Positions 12,901-24,265 of a stretch of 64,000 bases of DNA are shown here, one piece after another. Numbering within the stretch: position 1 is the first letter of the stretch; every line of letters begins with the position of its first letter. The translations under genes and the position numbers were made by a program. The stretch is from Talaromyces rugulosus (taxonomy: Eukaryota; Ascomycota; Eurotiomycetes; Eurotiales; Trichocomaceae), in contig NC_049564.1 in the NCBI RefSeq assembly GCF_013368755.1, positions 132,001 to 196,000 of the forward strand. The letters are read 5' to 3'. The notes under the pieces are model-generated. The model ran no database searches. It was not told the DNA's origin and saw only the letters and a program-made list of their open reading frames with translations.

Positions 12901-15900
12901 GAAATCTATCTATCTCTCCGGTCTACTACTATCCAACAATATGGAGCGGACTCTCAAGAAGTCCGTGAAATCAACGCAAACCTTCACGTGCATCTCAAGA
13001 GTCACAAAACAACCAAGGATGAAGATACCGAAATCGATGCAGGATTGCTGCTGCTCGACGTATCAGAAGAGGACGAGCTGAAGGAGACAGCCAAATATGA
13101 CTTCATTACTCTGTTGCAAAGGGCCGAGAAGTATGTTACCGAGGGCAACCTTGCTCTTGCGGAGCGTACTTACGTTGAGATTTGGCAGCATGCAGCCAGC
13201 GAGTGTCGTATTCATTACTCTGCTGAGTGGGAAGAGAGAAAAATAACAGCGGTGTTGAATTACACCAAGTTTTTGAAATCTCAGAAGCGTGAGTATGAAG
13301 CCTCGTCTCTCCTAACAACGACGTGGCAGGAGTACGAACAGCAATCGAGTCTCTCCTCTGAGTCTACTATCTCTCACCTCGTCGAGGTAGCTGAGGTTAT
13401 GAAAACGGTTGGTTTGTCTGCTGTAGCCATATCCGTCTTCAAGCGATGTGCCCAATATTACGAGAGCACCGGTCGAGTGCATACGTCCAGCTATAAGTCA
13501 ATCCAGCAAAGTATCCAGTCCACCTCTAAAGAGGTTATGAATGTAGTGTCTTCATCGTCCAGCTCATCGTCCTCCTTTACATCGGAAACTGTTCTTGAAG
13601 AAATGGTCTATGAGGCGTCTACTTCAATTACCACTATTGATGAAACCTCTATCACGACTGTTTCGACCTTATACAGTCGATATATCTCGCAGCACCGCTG
13701 GCAAGATGCAACACGGCTGTTAAAACGTGTTTTGCACGGAATTTGGGGTGCGCTATTCGCACCCTCTCTTGAAGATGTCACCCTTCCGAGCAAGCATGTA
13801 GACCATTGCATCGAGCTTGCTGAGAGACTGAGTCAATGTTACCATTCTCGAAGACGTCTTGCGAAAGAAGAAGACATTCTTGTCCGGATCTACCGTGCCG
13901 TTCGATCGGATCGCAAGGTCGGAGACAAGCTATTAGACCGTGTCACAACAGTGCTGATTCGATTTTTCGAACGCACCTCTCAGACAGAAAAGGTCATTCA
14001 TCTTAGACAGGAAATGTTGAGTGACTATATAAGACACTATGGTCTGCACCACCAGATTGTAATCCAGAATCTCTGGGTTCTAGCAGAGCTCACTCGCCCT
14101 CGTCCGATATTTGTCGACTATTACCGTCAGATTATCAGTGCCATCAACAAGGAATCAGACATCTCCAAGCAAGAAGCAATCGAGCCTCTCATCATTGTAG
14201 CTACGGAACTTTGGAGCCAAGGGCGGTACTCGGACGCTGTGCAATATTACAAGATCATCTTCAACACGTTCCTACAGCAACCCAAAGTCAGCATTAAATT
14301 TGAGCAGCAGGAATTTGTCAAGACCTTTTTTTCACGCTACACACATTGTCTTCGGACATTACAGAGCGAGTTTACTGCCATTCATAAGATCACAGTAGAG
14401 TACCACTCTAAGGTGAAGGCAACCTTTGGTGCCACGGCTTCGATTACGATTCAAGCCACATTGACTCTGGCAAAGCTCTGTCAAGAGTCTAAGCGCTACG
14501 AGATTGAAGCGATCCATCTGTATGAAGATCTATTAAAATTGAAATCAGAAGAAATTGACTACCAAGAAATCACCGCTACTCTTGACTCTATTTACGAAGA
14601 GCAAACTGCTATTGTCACGTCAACAGAAAGCAAGTCAGTCTCGACGTCTCAGGTCGAGCGAGCCGTTTCGGTGCTCAAACGTCGGATCAAATCCGTTCGC
14701 CAGACCCATGGCTGGGCGCACGAAGAATCTCTATCCAAGATGCAGGAAATGGTTTCGTTTTATTCGAAACGCGAAGAGACAGAGTCGGTGGTTCAGGAAC
14801 TCAAAGAAGCCACAGTGCAGATTTTATCAACTGAAACCTCTTCTACCAGACTGGTTGCTGCAGCCACCGCCATTGCGTCTAGTTATATAGTGTCTAAGCA
14901 GACCACCAAAGCCACGGAACTGTCACAGGAGATCTACCGTCAGATAATCATGAAGGACACTACAAATATCAAGACAGTCCAGTTCGACCTCTCTTCGAAG
15001 GAACGCCAGAGCCTTGTGTTCTTGGCCCAACTAGAGTATAGTCTGCGTCAAAACTCTTCTGTTACGCTGAACGAGATCTTCTCTTCTCTGACGACCGAAT
15101 ACGTATACTTTGAAGAATTCAGGAATCTCACAAAGCATTCAAAAGACGTTACTTTATACAGTGTCTCAGCCACTGCTGCACGACTCTATGCATTCCTCTT
15201 GTCAAAAGAGCGCCATTCAACCGCAAATCGTGTCTTTGAAGAATTTACTAATTACTTCTTGGCCACAGAGGCCAAGCGAGTCAAACTGACAGAAGCGGCC
15301 CAAGTTCGAATTTTTGCATTGACTTTGCTGGATTACTTTAGTATTCACGAGTCTAACAACTTCATTCGATCTGTCGGCATTGCTTGCGAGAAACGTGTTC
15401 AGAGCTTGATTACAGAAAAAAAATATGCGGAGGCCTGTGACCTCGCACTCGCTGCTTTCAAATACATCTCCGCACACGAATCATATCGGACTACTACCAT
15501 CGTCAAGTTTGTCTTCCAGCTAGGAATGACTATTTCCGGCAGACAGATATCTAATGCCATTGACGGTACGGGCCGCAAGAAAATGTTGGGTATTTCGGCA
15601 ACTATCATACAGGATGTCTTGAGCGTGCTGAAGGATCTGAAGATAAATCTAGCGCAACTTAACATAAGCCACTTGAATAACTTGATCGGTCTTCTCGGAG
15701 AGCAACGTGACTATCAGACTTTGGCCTGGCTCCTTACTTTGCTTTGGAACAGCCGCGAGGCGCAGCGATCCTGGCAGTCGTCCATCACTTTTGCTCTGGG
15801 ACGCCGGTTTATCCTTGCCCGCTACCTTGTAGGCGACACTGCTGCCGCTGTGCGCTTGGCTGAAGATACGGTTTACAATTGCCGTCGCGTACATGGCCAT

Positions 15901-16455
15901 CGCCATAAAATCACGCTCGATATGTCCATTTTGCTATCGCAGTTGTACTCAAGTGTCGCCCAACGATACCAATCTCAGAAAGGTGGACAAGACATGGCGC
16001 ACCGATACTACAAAAAGTCTGCAGCGGTGCATGAGAATATCCTTCGCGCATTCACCGATCCAACCTATGCCGAACTCGATGGGGGTGACATGAGCTTGTG
16101 TCTAGATGAATCTGCCTCCTCAATTGACCTCGCAGCAGCAGGAGCTTCTGCTCAAAGCAATCTTTCCGAGGGTGAGCATGTTCGCCAGCACCTTGAGCTG
16201 TTCAAGTTAGCCATCGAACGATTTGGAGAGTGGCCAAAGGATTATAGTGAATACGAACGTCTCAATGCCGATGTATTCCGCGAATTCAAAGAGGATTTGC
16301 AGGGAATTGAAGGGGTCGAAAAATGGAATTTGAAGAATTTCGGTTCCGGCAAGGCAGAAAGTAATGCTGACCTGCTCGATCCGGACTTTGGCAATTGGGA
16401 GATTTTGGAGACTTCCCATGTCTCCAATGGTGCCGAAGAGGAGGAAGAGTTGTAA
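9996..16455 (+). CDS. NLR-like STAND NTPase with long TPR-like helical C-terminus
   Basis: Four exons: 9996-10472, 10534-10873, 10958-11236 and 11297-16455, 2084 residues. The start has a strong CACCATGGCC context; an in-frame ATG at 9786 would add 70 low-complexity residues. Residues about 110-270 form an alpha-helical domain with an AYGYCAILLE motif and AMWRHQLLRD, resembling the N-terminal domain of many fungal STAND proteins (from memory, Pfam DUF7708). The P-loop is GKPGSGKT (332-339) and Walker B is VVIVDGMDE (439-447). A winged-helix-like part follows (AERPLSQPELSALL). About 1,400 residues of helical TPR-like repeats complete the protein, interrupted by a Ser9 run and Ser/Thr-rich linker near 13550-13680. 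The family performs self/non-self or stress sensing by oligomerisation; the ligand and effector are unknown here. Confidence 0.85.
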
Positions 16456-17594
16456 CTGGATGAGATGGGAAAAAATGGAAATTGCTACCTTAATAACCTG
16501 TTACGGATGATACTTGGTTCCTCTATCCCAGCTTGGGCTTTTCTTTGTCTAACTGGTAAATCAATTCGTATCCATTGCTTTGTGATTAGTTAATTTAATC
16601 TGGATCTGACATGTTTTCTTCGAAATTTCCAGTTTAGCTCTCAGGTTCTCTTTCTAGTTTCCATATCTAAAGCAGGACAGAGATAGCGAGAGAGCCATCG
16701 AGAGCCTGGATGGCGCTATGATTGCTTTCGTAACGTGATATCAGGCGCCATCGATGGAATATGCAGTATAGCCAAACTACGTTATCATTTCCAGCCAGCC
16801 GTCGTTACTTTCTATCTACTCCATATTCCAGATAATTTGCTGGGCCCATGCAATGGTTATCTTTGGGTCTAATCAGGATTGAGACGACGACATAATCAAA
16901 ATTATGCACGCTCCCTCGCGATCAATGCAACGTCATAAGGGCCAAGCGCTTGTATTTCTAGCGGAGTAATTGAATTGCGCGGTACATGTAGATTGTAACA
17001 TTTATCTTGCTTAATTCGGGGGGTTTCACACTATAGTAACGGGGCCGCGCGTTCTTCTTAGCATATTTTACACTATTTTACACAAACCTTAGAAGATGGA
17101 GAGGCACTTACTAGTCTATTGCTATTCAACCCAGCTCTGCTTAATCCCAAACGAAATCATTTCCGAATCCGATTCCCCCACCTTATCAGTCCACCACGCG
17201 ACGTCAAGCTCGGGGGTTAACCCTAGCATTGATATGTGAACTCCTACATGTGTCAAAGCGATCGAAATTCGTCTAGAACAACACTAAAGACACCTAGCGG
17301 GCGTTAATTGGTTTCTTCCAGCTATGACTTTATCAACGAAGTCTCTCAGATAGCCTCCTATCAGAGCCAATAGGCTCATACGACGCCTGATAACAACTGT
17401 AACATGACTTCGCATAAACGAAATCACCAACAAGCCACGCGCCTAGTCCAGATACGCGGTGTCGTTTTCTTTCCTTATATCATGTGTTCCTCTCGGTGTT
17501 CCTTGCTTTGCTTTAGTTGCTCGTTTCTTACACAAATCCCGCTGCTCTCATCCTGAAGCCCGCCCGCCCGCCAGATAAGGGCTGTGAGACCGTC
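16456..17594 (+). promoter_or_regulatory. Permease promoter region rich in GATA sites
   Basis: This 1.14 kb holds the 3' flank of the STAND gene and the promoter of the amino-acid permease. HGATAR motifs (either strand) occur at about 16681, 16782, 16812, 16830, 16857, 17002, 17183, 17348, 17358, 17388 and 17573. In Aspergillus such sites bind the nitrogen regulator AreA, which fits control of an amino-acid transporter. Binding and function are inferred. No open frame of note is present. Confidence 0.55.
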
Positions 17595-19214
17595 ATGGCC
17601 GAGAAAAAGACAACCCTCCCTTACGAGCCCGAATACGGCGATGTGGGCGACCAGGAAGACATCGCCGAACAGCTCGGAGAAGTCCACGTTGTCAGGCAGG
17701 GCCTGCACCAACGTCACATTCAGATGATCGCGTTGGCCGGTACAATCGGAACTGGTTTGTTCTTGGGCTCTGGACGGGCAATCAGTAATGGTGGTCCATT
17801 GGGTGCTTTTCTAGGGTACTCGATCGTGGGTCTGCTCGTGTCCAACGTGGTCTTTGGAGTGGGTGAAATGGGTTCGCTGGTTCCACTGACCGGTGGTGTC
17901 GTTCGCTATACAGAACTGTTCTGTGACCCTGCTTTGTCGTTCGCCAATGGTTGGAATCAGGTATACTCAATTCTGGTTGCTATTCCGGCCGAGATTGTCG
18001 CGGCGGCCGTCGTCATTGAGTTCTGGGTGACCATCAACAATGCGGTCTGGATTACCATTTTCAGCTTGCTGATCCTTGCCACCACCTTTACCTTTGTGCG
18101 CGTCTATGGAGAGCTCGAGTTCTTTTTCTCCATGCTGAAGATTATACTCATCATCGGAATTAACCTAATGTCCTTAGTTGTGACCTGTGGTGGTGGTCCG
18201 AACCACACCTCAATCGGCTTTCAGTACTGGCGAAATCCGGGCCCCTTTGTACAGTATCTCGATATTGGCGGCTCTCTCGGTCAGTTTCTGGGTTTTTGGA
18301 CTACCTTTAACAATGCGCTATATGCGTACTCGAGTATTGAGACCATCACCGTCGCCGCCGCTGAGACACGCAACCCACGACAGGCAATCCCCCAGGCAGC
18401 AAAGCGCATTTTTGTCCGCATTTTGCTCTTTTACGTTTTGTCTATCTTCATGGTTGGCCTAGTGGTCCCTTCAAATGATCCTAATCTGCTGGGCTCGACT
18501 GGAACCGCCTCTGCATCCCCGTTCGTCATCGCTGCTCGCAATGCCGGCATCAAGGTTGTGCCCTCCATTATCAACGCCGTCGTCCTGACCTCTGCCTGGT
18601 CCTCCGGTAATTCAAACATGCTCGCCGGCTCACGTATGCTCTTCGGTATGACAAACCATGGCCACGCCCCTGCTGTCTTCAAACGCATCAACCGCTTCGG
18701 CATTCCTTATGTCTGCGTTATCTTCTTCGGGCTGTTCATGGCTTTGGGTTATATGACGCTATCTGACTCTGCGAGCACCGTCTTTACCTGGCTGCAAGAT
18801 ATTGTCTCTATAGCTACCCTCGTGAACTGGATGACCATCTGCGTTGTCTACCTGCGATTCTATTACGGCTGCAAGAAACAAGGCATTGACCGGCACACCG
18901 AGCTTCCCTGGGCTGCCCCCTTCCAGCCCTACTCCACTTGGATCTCACTCATCGTTTTTCTCGTCTTGTTCTTCACAGGCGGATACAGTACGTTTATCCA
19001 TGGCCACTGGGATACCGAGACCTTTGTATCATCCTATCTCAACCTGCCGGCAATTATCATCTTGTACTTTGGCTACAAATTCACCAAAAAGACCAAGATT
19101 GTGCCCTTGGAAGAAATACCAATTCGTCCGTTCATCGAGCAATACAGAAGAAATCCAGAGCCACTACCGCCACCGAAGCGGGGGCTTCAGAAGATTAACA
19201 TTCTTTGGTCATAG
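17595..19214 (+). CDS. Amino-acid permease, APC superfamily (fungal YAT type)
   Basis: Single exon, 539 residues, starting at the ATG in GTCATGGCC; upstream in-frame sequence has no ATG. The hydrophilic N-terminus is followed by HIQMIALAGTIGTGLFLGSG, the signature of helix 1 in yeast amino-acid transporters. Twelve membrane segments are expected. Other family landmarks are EMGSLVPLTGG, the ETRNPRQAIPQAAKRIFVRI loop, SAWSSGNSNMLAGSRMLFGM and the WAAPFQPYSTW stretch before the last helices. The cytosolic tail has a Pro-rich LPPPKRG segment. The protein would import amino acids with protons at the plasma membrane. Substrate preference cannot be told. The GATA-rich 5' region suggests nitrogen regulation. 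Homology is strong and the length is normal. Confidence 0.93.
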   Translation: MAEKKTTLPYEPEYGDVGDQEDIAEQLGEVHVVRQGLHQRHIQMIALAGTIGTGLFLGSGRAISNGGPLGAFLGYSIVGLLVSNVVFGVGEMGSLVPLTGGVVRYTELFCDPALSFANGWNQVYSILVAIPAEIVAAAVVIEFWVTINNAVWITIFSLLILATTFTFVRVYGELEFFFSMLKIILIIGINLMSLVVTCGGGPNHTSIGFQYWRNPGPFVQYLDIGGSLGQFLGFWTTFNNALYAYSSIETITVAAAETRNPRQAIPQAAKRIFVRILLFYVLSIFMVGLVVPSNDPNLLGSTGTASASPFVIAARNAGIKVVPSIINAVVLTSAWSSGNSNMLAGSRMLFGMTNHGHAPAVFKRINRFGIPYVCVIFFGLFMALGYMTLSDSASTVFTWLQDIVSIATLVNWMTICVVYLRFYYGCKKQGIDRHTELPWAAPFQPYSTWISLIVFLVLFFTGGYSTFIHGHWDTETFVSSYLNLPAIIILYFGYKFTKKTKIVPLEEIPIRPFIEQYRRNPEPLPPPKRGLQKINILWS

Positions 19215-19408
19215 CTTGGAGTGTTGGACCAGAAGGGGCAAGATTTTAGAATTTACCGGTTTATTTCCAAACATTACGCATTATTGCCAAATTGCATAAA
19301 TCCCTAAGATCAGATACCTTTTAATCTCGTTATTTCTTATTTTCATTTATTTTGACTGAGCACTATATCGCAGAGCTTAATAGACATCGTACAAGACTTC
19401 AAGTTCCC

Positions 19409-20241
19409 TTACATAGCCGGAATGTTTATAGTATCGATAGTCCAGATTTTTCCGTCCTGGCTTGAGCTTAAACCAGTGTAGCTGGCACCGACAGCAGTCG
19501 CAATGGTGCCGCCAAATGTAGTGTCCGCGTCGGCAAGAGTGATAGTAGTATCAACGTACTGTTGAGCAGCGATGGTTCCCGTACACGAATCGTCGCACTC
19601 GGTTCCAGTACCGTATCTAAGTGATGAGTTTAGTGGAAAGCATTGATCATAATGAAGGCTAAGAAGAACTCTTACCCTGTCATATATGGGCCCGATGCAA
19701 GTGAGTAGTTGGAAAGCTGAACACCAGTGTCCGCGTTTGTAACCAGTCTGTGTTTCTGTATTAATTTTACTATTTTTCGACACGTTAGGTCAAAGAAGGA
19801 GGAGGAGAGTGCTCACTGGGTCCATGTCTCATTGTCATCCTCTAATATGTACTCGATCTTGACCTTTTCCGAACCACTAACCGGGCTGGGGGTCCCATCC
19901 AGCTGCCCAAAGCTGCCAAAGACACTGGCGCGAACACACCACTGACCAGTCGTTGCTCCGCACCAGGAATTATCAGACCAGCTCTCCAAGGTCGTCTGAA
20001 TCAAGTCGCCCGTGCCGTTGCTCATCCCGGGCCAGAGAAAGAGTTCACCATTCTGAGACGATGGCGCATCTCCGGGAATAATGGTCGTTACGGCGTGAAC
20101 AATGGTCGATTGGGTCGGGCCTAGGGAGACACTTCCACCCCAGGTATCTGCTCGCTTGCTGTTCTTGATGCTTTTACCAGAAGACAAGAACGACGCAGTG
20201 GCGAGGATAGGTGCAATGGCGAGGGCAGTAATCAACTGCAT
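19409..20241 (-). CDS. Secreted protein of unassigned fungal family
   Basis: Three exons: 20241-19817, 19747-19676 and 19616-19409, phase-consistent, 234 residues. A signal peptide (first ~17 residues) and a dibasic KR at 29-30, a possible kexin site, precede the mature TWGGSVSLGPTQ start. The mature part is predicted as beta-rich, with ELFLWPGMSNGTGDLIQ, paired Cys in WCGATTGQWC, another pair in ECDDSCTG, and a conserved-looking IWTIDTINIPAM end. The general layout (a beta sandwich with conserved Trp and Cys) recalls eqolisins and concanavalin-type folds, but the AEWI active-site block is missing, so I do not call it a peptidase. It resembles uncharacterised secreted proteins of ascomycetes. 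It lies tail-to-tail with the permease. Confidence 0.75.
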
Positions 20242-21599
20242 TTTGTTGAAAAAGGTAGTACACGTGGACTATTTGGCAAGACAATCTAGTTTATTGGGGA
20301 AATCGTTCAATTTTGTAGGCGCATAGAATACTACTTATAACACTGAATGTACACCAATGGTCCCCGATGTGACGAATAGATTAATTAAAAGCCGGAATAA
20401 GAACCATTGACTCCGCCAATCAGCGATAGAGTTCAAGGGTGTATAACGCTTGAGGTACTTTATTACGACTGCTGAAACATCGGTTGATCTTAGTAAGAGA
20501 CTTTCATAGTCGAGTATGCCCTGTTTAATAATTAAAGGGCACTTTCCCACTGTACATACATAGCGAATTTACAAACTCAGCATGGGACATCAACGGGGTA
20601 TCTATAAATGAATCTCACAGGTCAATCTATTGTGTCCAATTTTAAACGTATACAAGTAGATTTTTTAAGAAAAAATGGGAACGTTGGAAGAGAGGAAATG
20701 TATGAGAGCGCACAGGGATAAAAGAGAACAACAGCCTTTGCAATGTTATTGAGATAATCCACTTTTATGAGTAGAAGGTTAGATGTGGGGCAAGAAAACC
20801 AAACAAGAAATCAACTATAATATGCATAAATTCAAGGTTGCATTTAATATTTTATGTTTCAGGTTGCCAATGCTCCGACTACATGTACTGTCACCGGGGA
20901 TAATTAATACTCCAATAGGCATGTGTATGTACTTTAAATGTTGAATGTTGCGGTTTACCCCGCTTACAAGTTAACCCATCAATTGCTAATCTCTTACGGT
21001 GGTTCCTATAATTTTTGTATTTATGAGCCCGATTGTATCAATTGACACATTGAAAGTATTGATTGATTCAACATCCGATAATTTGCGAAAGTTACGCCCC
21101 AATCTGGAAGAGTTGCTACCAGTGAATAAACGCATGCATTTCGAAGGACTAAGCATAGATTCATATCAATTAATAATTCAGTCCTACTATCGCAAACCGA
21201 TCTACAACTGTCGAATTTCTCAACCTTCACTAAGTACCAAAAACGCCGCTTTAAACCCCGCTCGCTTTTCTGTCAAGATACCAGGCACTTCCTTGAGAGT
21301 ATGACAAGGTAGCTTTCAGCTTCAGCCTGATGCCTACATGCCAAGTATGTATCCGTAACTAAGACGAGCTAAATGTGCAGGGATGTGCGACGCGTTGTGT
21401 TGGCAATAATATTTTTAGAAAAAAATTTTTTTTTTCAATCAGCCGTAGCTGAGCGAAAGGATTTCCTGATTCAGTTAGACTTATTGGGCTGCAACACTTT
21501 AAACGTTCAAGTGTTAGAATATTGATAATCTCATAGCTCTCAAAGGATATTTGAATTATACTCAACTATTCATCACTTAGTCAAAGCCGAGCGAGAAAC
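20242..21599. other. AT-rich intergenic region between divergent genes
   Basis: This 1.36 kb between the secreted protein (minus) and the calpain (plus) is clearly AT-rich and contains a T-run of about 12 near 21428. Only short open frames without protein-like patterns are found. It should hold both promoters. Confidence 0.45.
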
Positions 21600-24102
21600 A
21601 TGGCCGACAGCCAGCCAGCGATCAAGAAAGATTCAAACAAGGGCTCCCAAGATGTCATAACCGACTTCTGGAAAAAGTTTATTACCAAGAGCCCCAGCCC
21701 AGTAACCTCAATATTCCCTCAGCATCTATATACCAATCTTCTCCATCCAACTCGTGTCCAAGGGGCTTTGTCCGCTCGTAATGCTGCTGAGAGTTACGAA
21801 GCCGCGGCCCAGGAATGCAAAGAGCAGGTAAAACGTATCGTTCGCGAGTGCAGACGTACAAATGAGAAATTCGCAGACCCAGACTTTGATATTGAGCATG
21901 ATTACAAGAACGGTCTGAAGAACTGCCTTCGCGGTCTAGCTCGGAGTAACAACAAGAAGTACAATGGGTCTGAATCCTCCGAGCAGACAGGTTATTCGTC
22001 ATCTTTGAGCGACGACGACTCCGACTCCTATTTTGTTGGTTCAGTCCATAGGATTGATTGGATCTTCGAGAAACCGGAATTTACCATCGACGGGTTCTCC
22101 AATACGGATATTCTCCAAGGTGCCAGTGGTGACTGCTGGTGGCTTGCAGCAGTGGCGACGATCTGCAACCGCCAGGATTTGATGGAGAAGATATGCGTGG
22201 CTCGGGACAGCGAGTGCGGAGTCTACGGCTTTGTTTTCTATAGGGATGGAGAGTGGCATTCAACTGTTGTCGACGATAATTTGTATCTGGCCAACGCCGA
22301 CTATTCTTCCACTTCCAACGCATACGACAGCACTGGCAAGCGGGCAAGGGAGTACCGCAAGCGCAATCAAACAGGGTCAGAGGCCCTCTATTTTGCCAAA
22401 TGCTCCGATCCAAATGAAACATGGCTACCTCTGATGGAAAAGGCGTATGCAAAAATTCATGGAGACTACGATGCCATCTCTGGGGGCTGGGCCGGAGAGG
22501 GCGTCGAGGATCTTACCGGGGGGGTCACAACCACAATTGCGACTAATAGAGTTCTAAACAAGAACAGGCTGTGGGGTGAACTTACCGGCTCAGAGGGAAG
22601 TTTTGTCTTTGCCGCGTCAGCTATGGGCACCGGGTGGGATTCAACTCAAAATGGTCTGGCTCTGGGACACGCATACTCAATCCTCCGTGCTGTTGAGGAG
22701 GCGGACGAGAAGGGGGAGAAAGTAAGACTAGTGCTAATCAGGTGAGCACTTTGTTTATCTATTTATTCTTGGGGTGTCGTCGCGCAGATCTGATACTGAA
22801 CTATGATACCATCATCGACAGAAACCCTTGGGGGCAGAGAGATATGGAAGGTATAGGCGAATGGAATGGGCCATGGAGCGATGGTTCCAAGGAATGGACA
22901 CCGTACTGGCTGCAGAAGCTGCAGCATACATTTGGAGACGACGGCGTTTTCTGGATGGCATACGAGGACCTTCTCTCAACATTCATGTTCGTTCATCGCA
23001 CGCGAATTTTCGATGCAAAATGGACCGTGGTTCAGCAATGGACAAGTGTAAATGTGCCATGGGTTACGGGATTTCTTCGAACAAAGTTCTTCGTTGAAAT
23101 CAAAAAGGCTGGACCGGTGGTTTTTGTGCTTTGTCAGGTATATCACACGTTCCACGTTCATTGAGAAGGATAAGCTGACAACGGCCAAAAAAAAAGCTTG
23201 ATAAACGTTACTTTAGCGGTTTAGAGGGCCAGTACAAGTTTGCCTTGCATTTCATTCTCCAGGAAAAGAACTCAAAGTCGGAAGATCATATAGTGATGGT
23301 CCGGCCGGTTCATTCCTGGGAGGACCGGTCGGTCAGCGCTGAGATTGAACTTGAGCCTGGACAGTACGAAGTCGTGCCCAAGGTTCTCGCGACTAGGGAC
23401 CTCGATCAGAAGGTGGTTGAAGATGTCGTCAAGGATTGGGCCGAGGATAACCCGCAAAAGTTGAGGCAGGTGGGCATGAATTACGACTTTGCAAATAAAA
23501 AAGGCAGCAATCCAAATGATGGCCCGCCAGAGCAGGGGAACACAAGTAGCGACACGGAAATTGGCAAGACACAAGAGTCATCACAAGACAAGGGCCAACA
23601 GAAAGACGAGCAAAAGGACGATGTGAAAGACGATGTGAAGGACAGTGCAGAAGACCAGACCAAGAAAGAGAATACCGTGGAATCCGAACCCCTCCCTCTC
23701 GAGACGCTAGACGGCTTCAGAGTCAACAAAAAGGGACAGGTTCTTAACGAAGACGGGGAGCAGATTGGAGAGCTCACTGAGGGAGAGGTTGAAAAGTGTG
23801 CTAGTAAGAGGATCAATGCAAAGGGAGATGTCCACGACGCCGAAAATCAGGTTTTGGGCAAAGTAAAGCTGCTCCCTCGTGCTTCGACCGAGCCCAAAGT
23901 CGACAAGGACGATGGTCTTGAAAACAGACAAAAGGAAGACGGTCTTGAAAATACACAAAAGGACGACGATTCCGAGTCATCAAACACAGGTGATGGGCCT
24001 CCGCCGTGGAATGCAGTATGCGTTATTGGCTTGCGGGTCCATGCGCAGGATCCTGAAGTCGCTATCAAACTCGTAAAGCCGGAAGTGACAAATGAAGAAT
24101 GA
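21600..24102 (+). CDS. Calpain-family cysteine peptidase with DUF3659-like C-terminal region
   Basis: Three exons: 21600-22741, 22822-23137 and 23197-24102, 787 residues. The C2 catalytic core is intact: QGASGDCWWLAAV (Cys 179), GHAYSIL (His 357) and RNPWG (Asn 382). The last motif is rebuilt across the first splice site, which supports that junction. A calpain-type beta domain follows (WTPYWLQKL to LDKRYFSGLEGQYKFALHF). The C-terminal third is Lys/Glu/Asp-rich and low in complexity, then has LDGFRVNKKGQVLNEDGEQI and a related half-repeat, which match the DUF3659 pattern known from memory. Calpains are intracellular, limited-proteolysis enzymes. This is not the PalB type, since the N-terminal MIT and C-terminal features of PalB are not apparent. 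The substrate is unknown. Confidence 0.88.
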
Positions 24103-24265
24103 GTTAGCTCTTTAGGGATAGCAATTTTGTGCGAGTAATTCAATGTTTCTTTGCTTAGGTGTGCAATTCAGGTGTATATTATATCCTACATTAGAAAGGG
24201 ACGCATCAGATCTGCTCAGCAGACTGTTTCTATATCTAGCAAAGCCGTCGCCACGGACATCAAAG

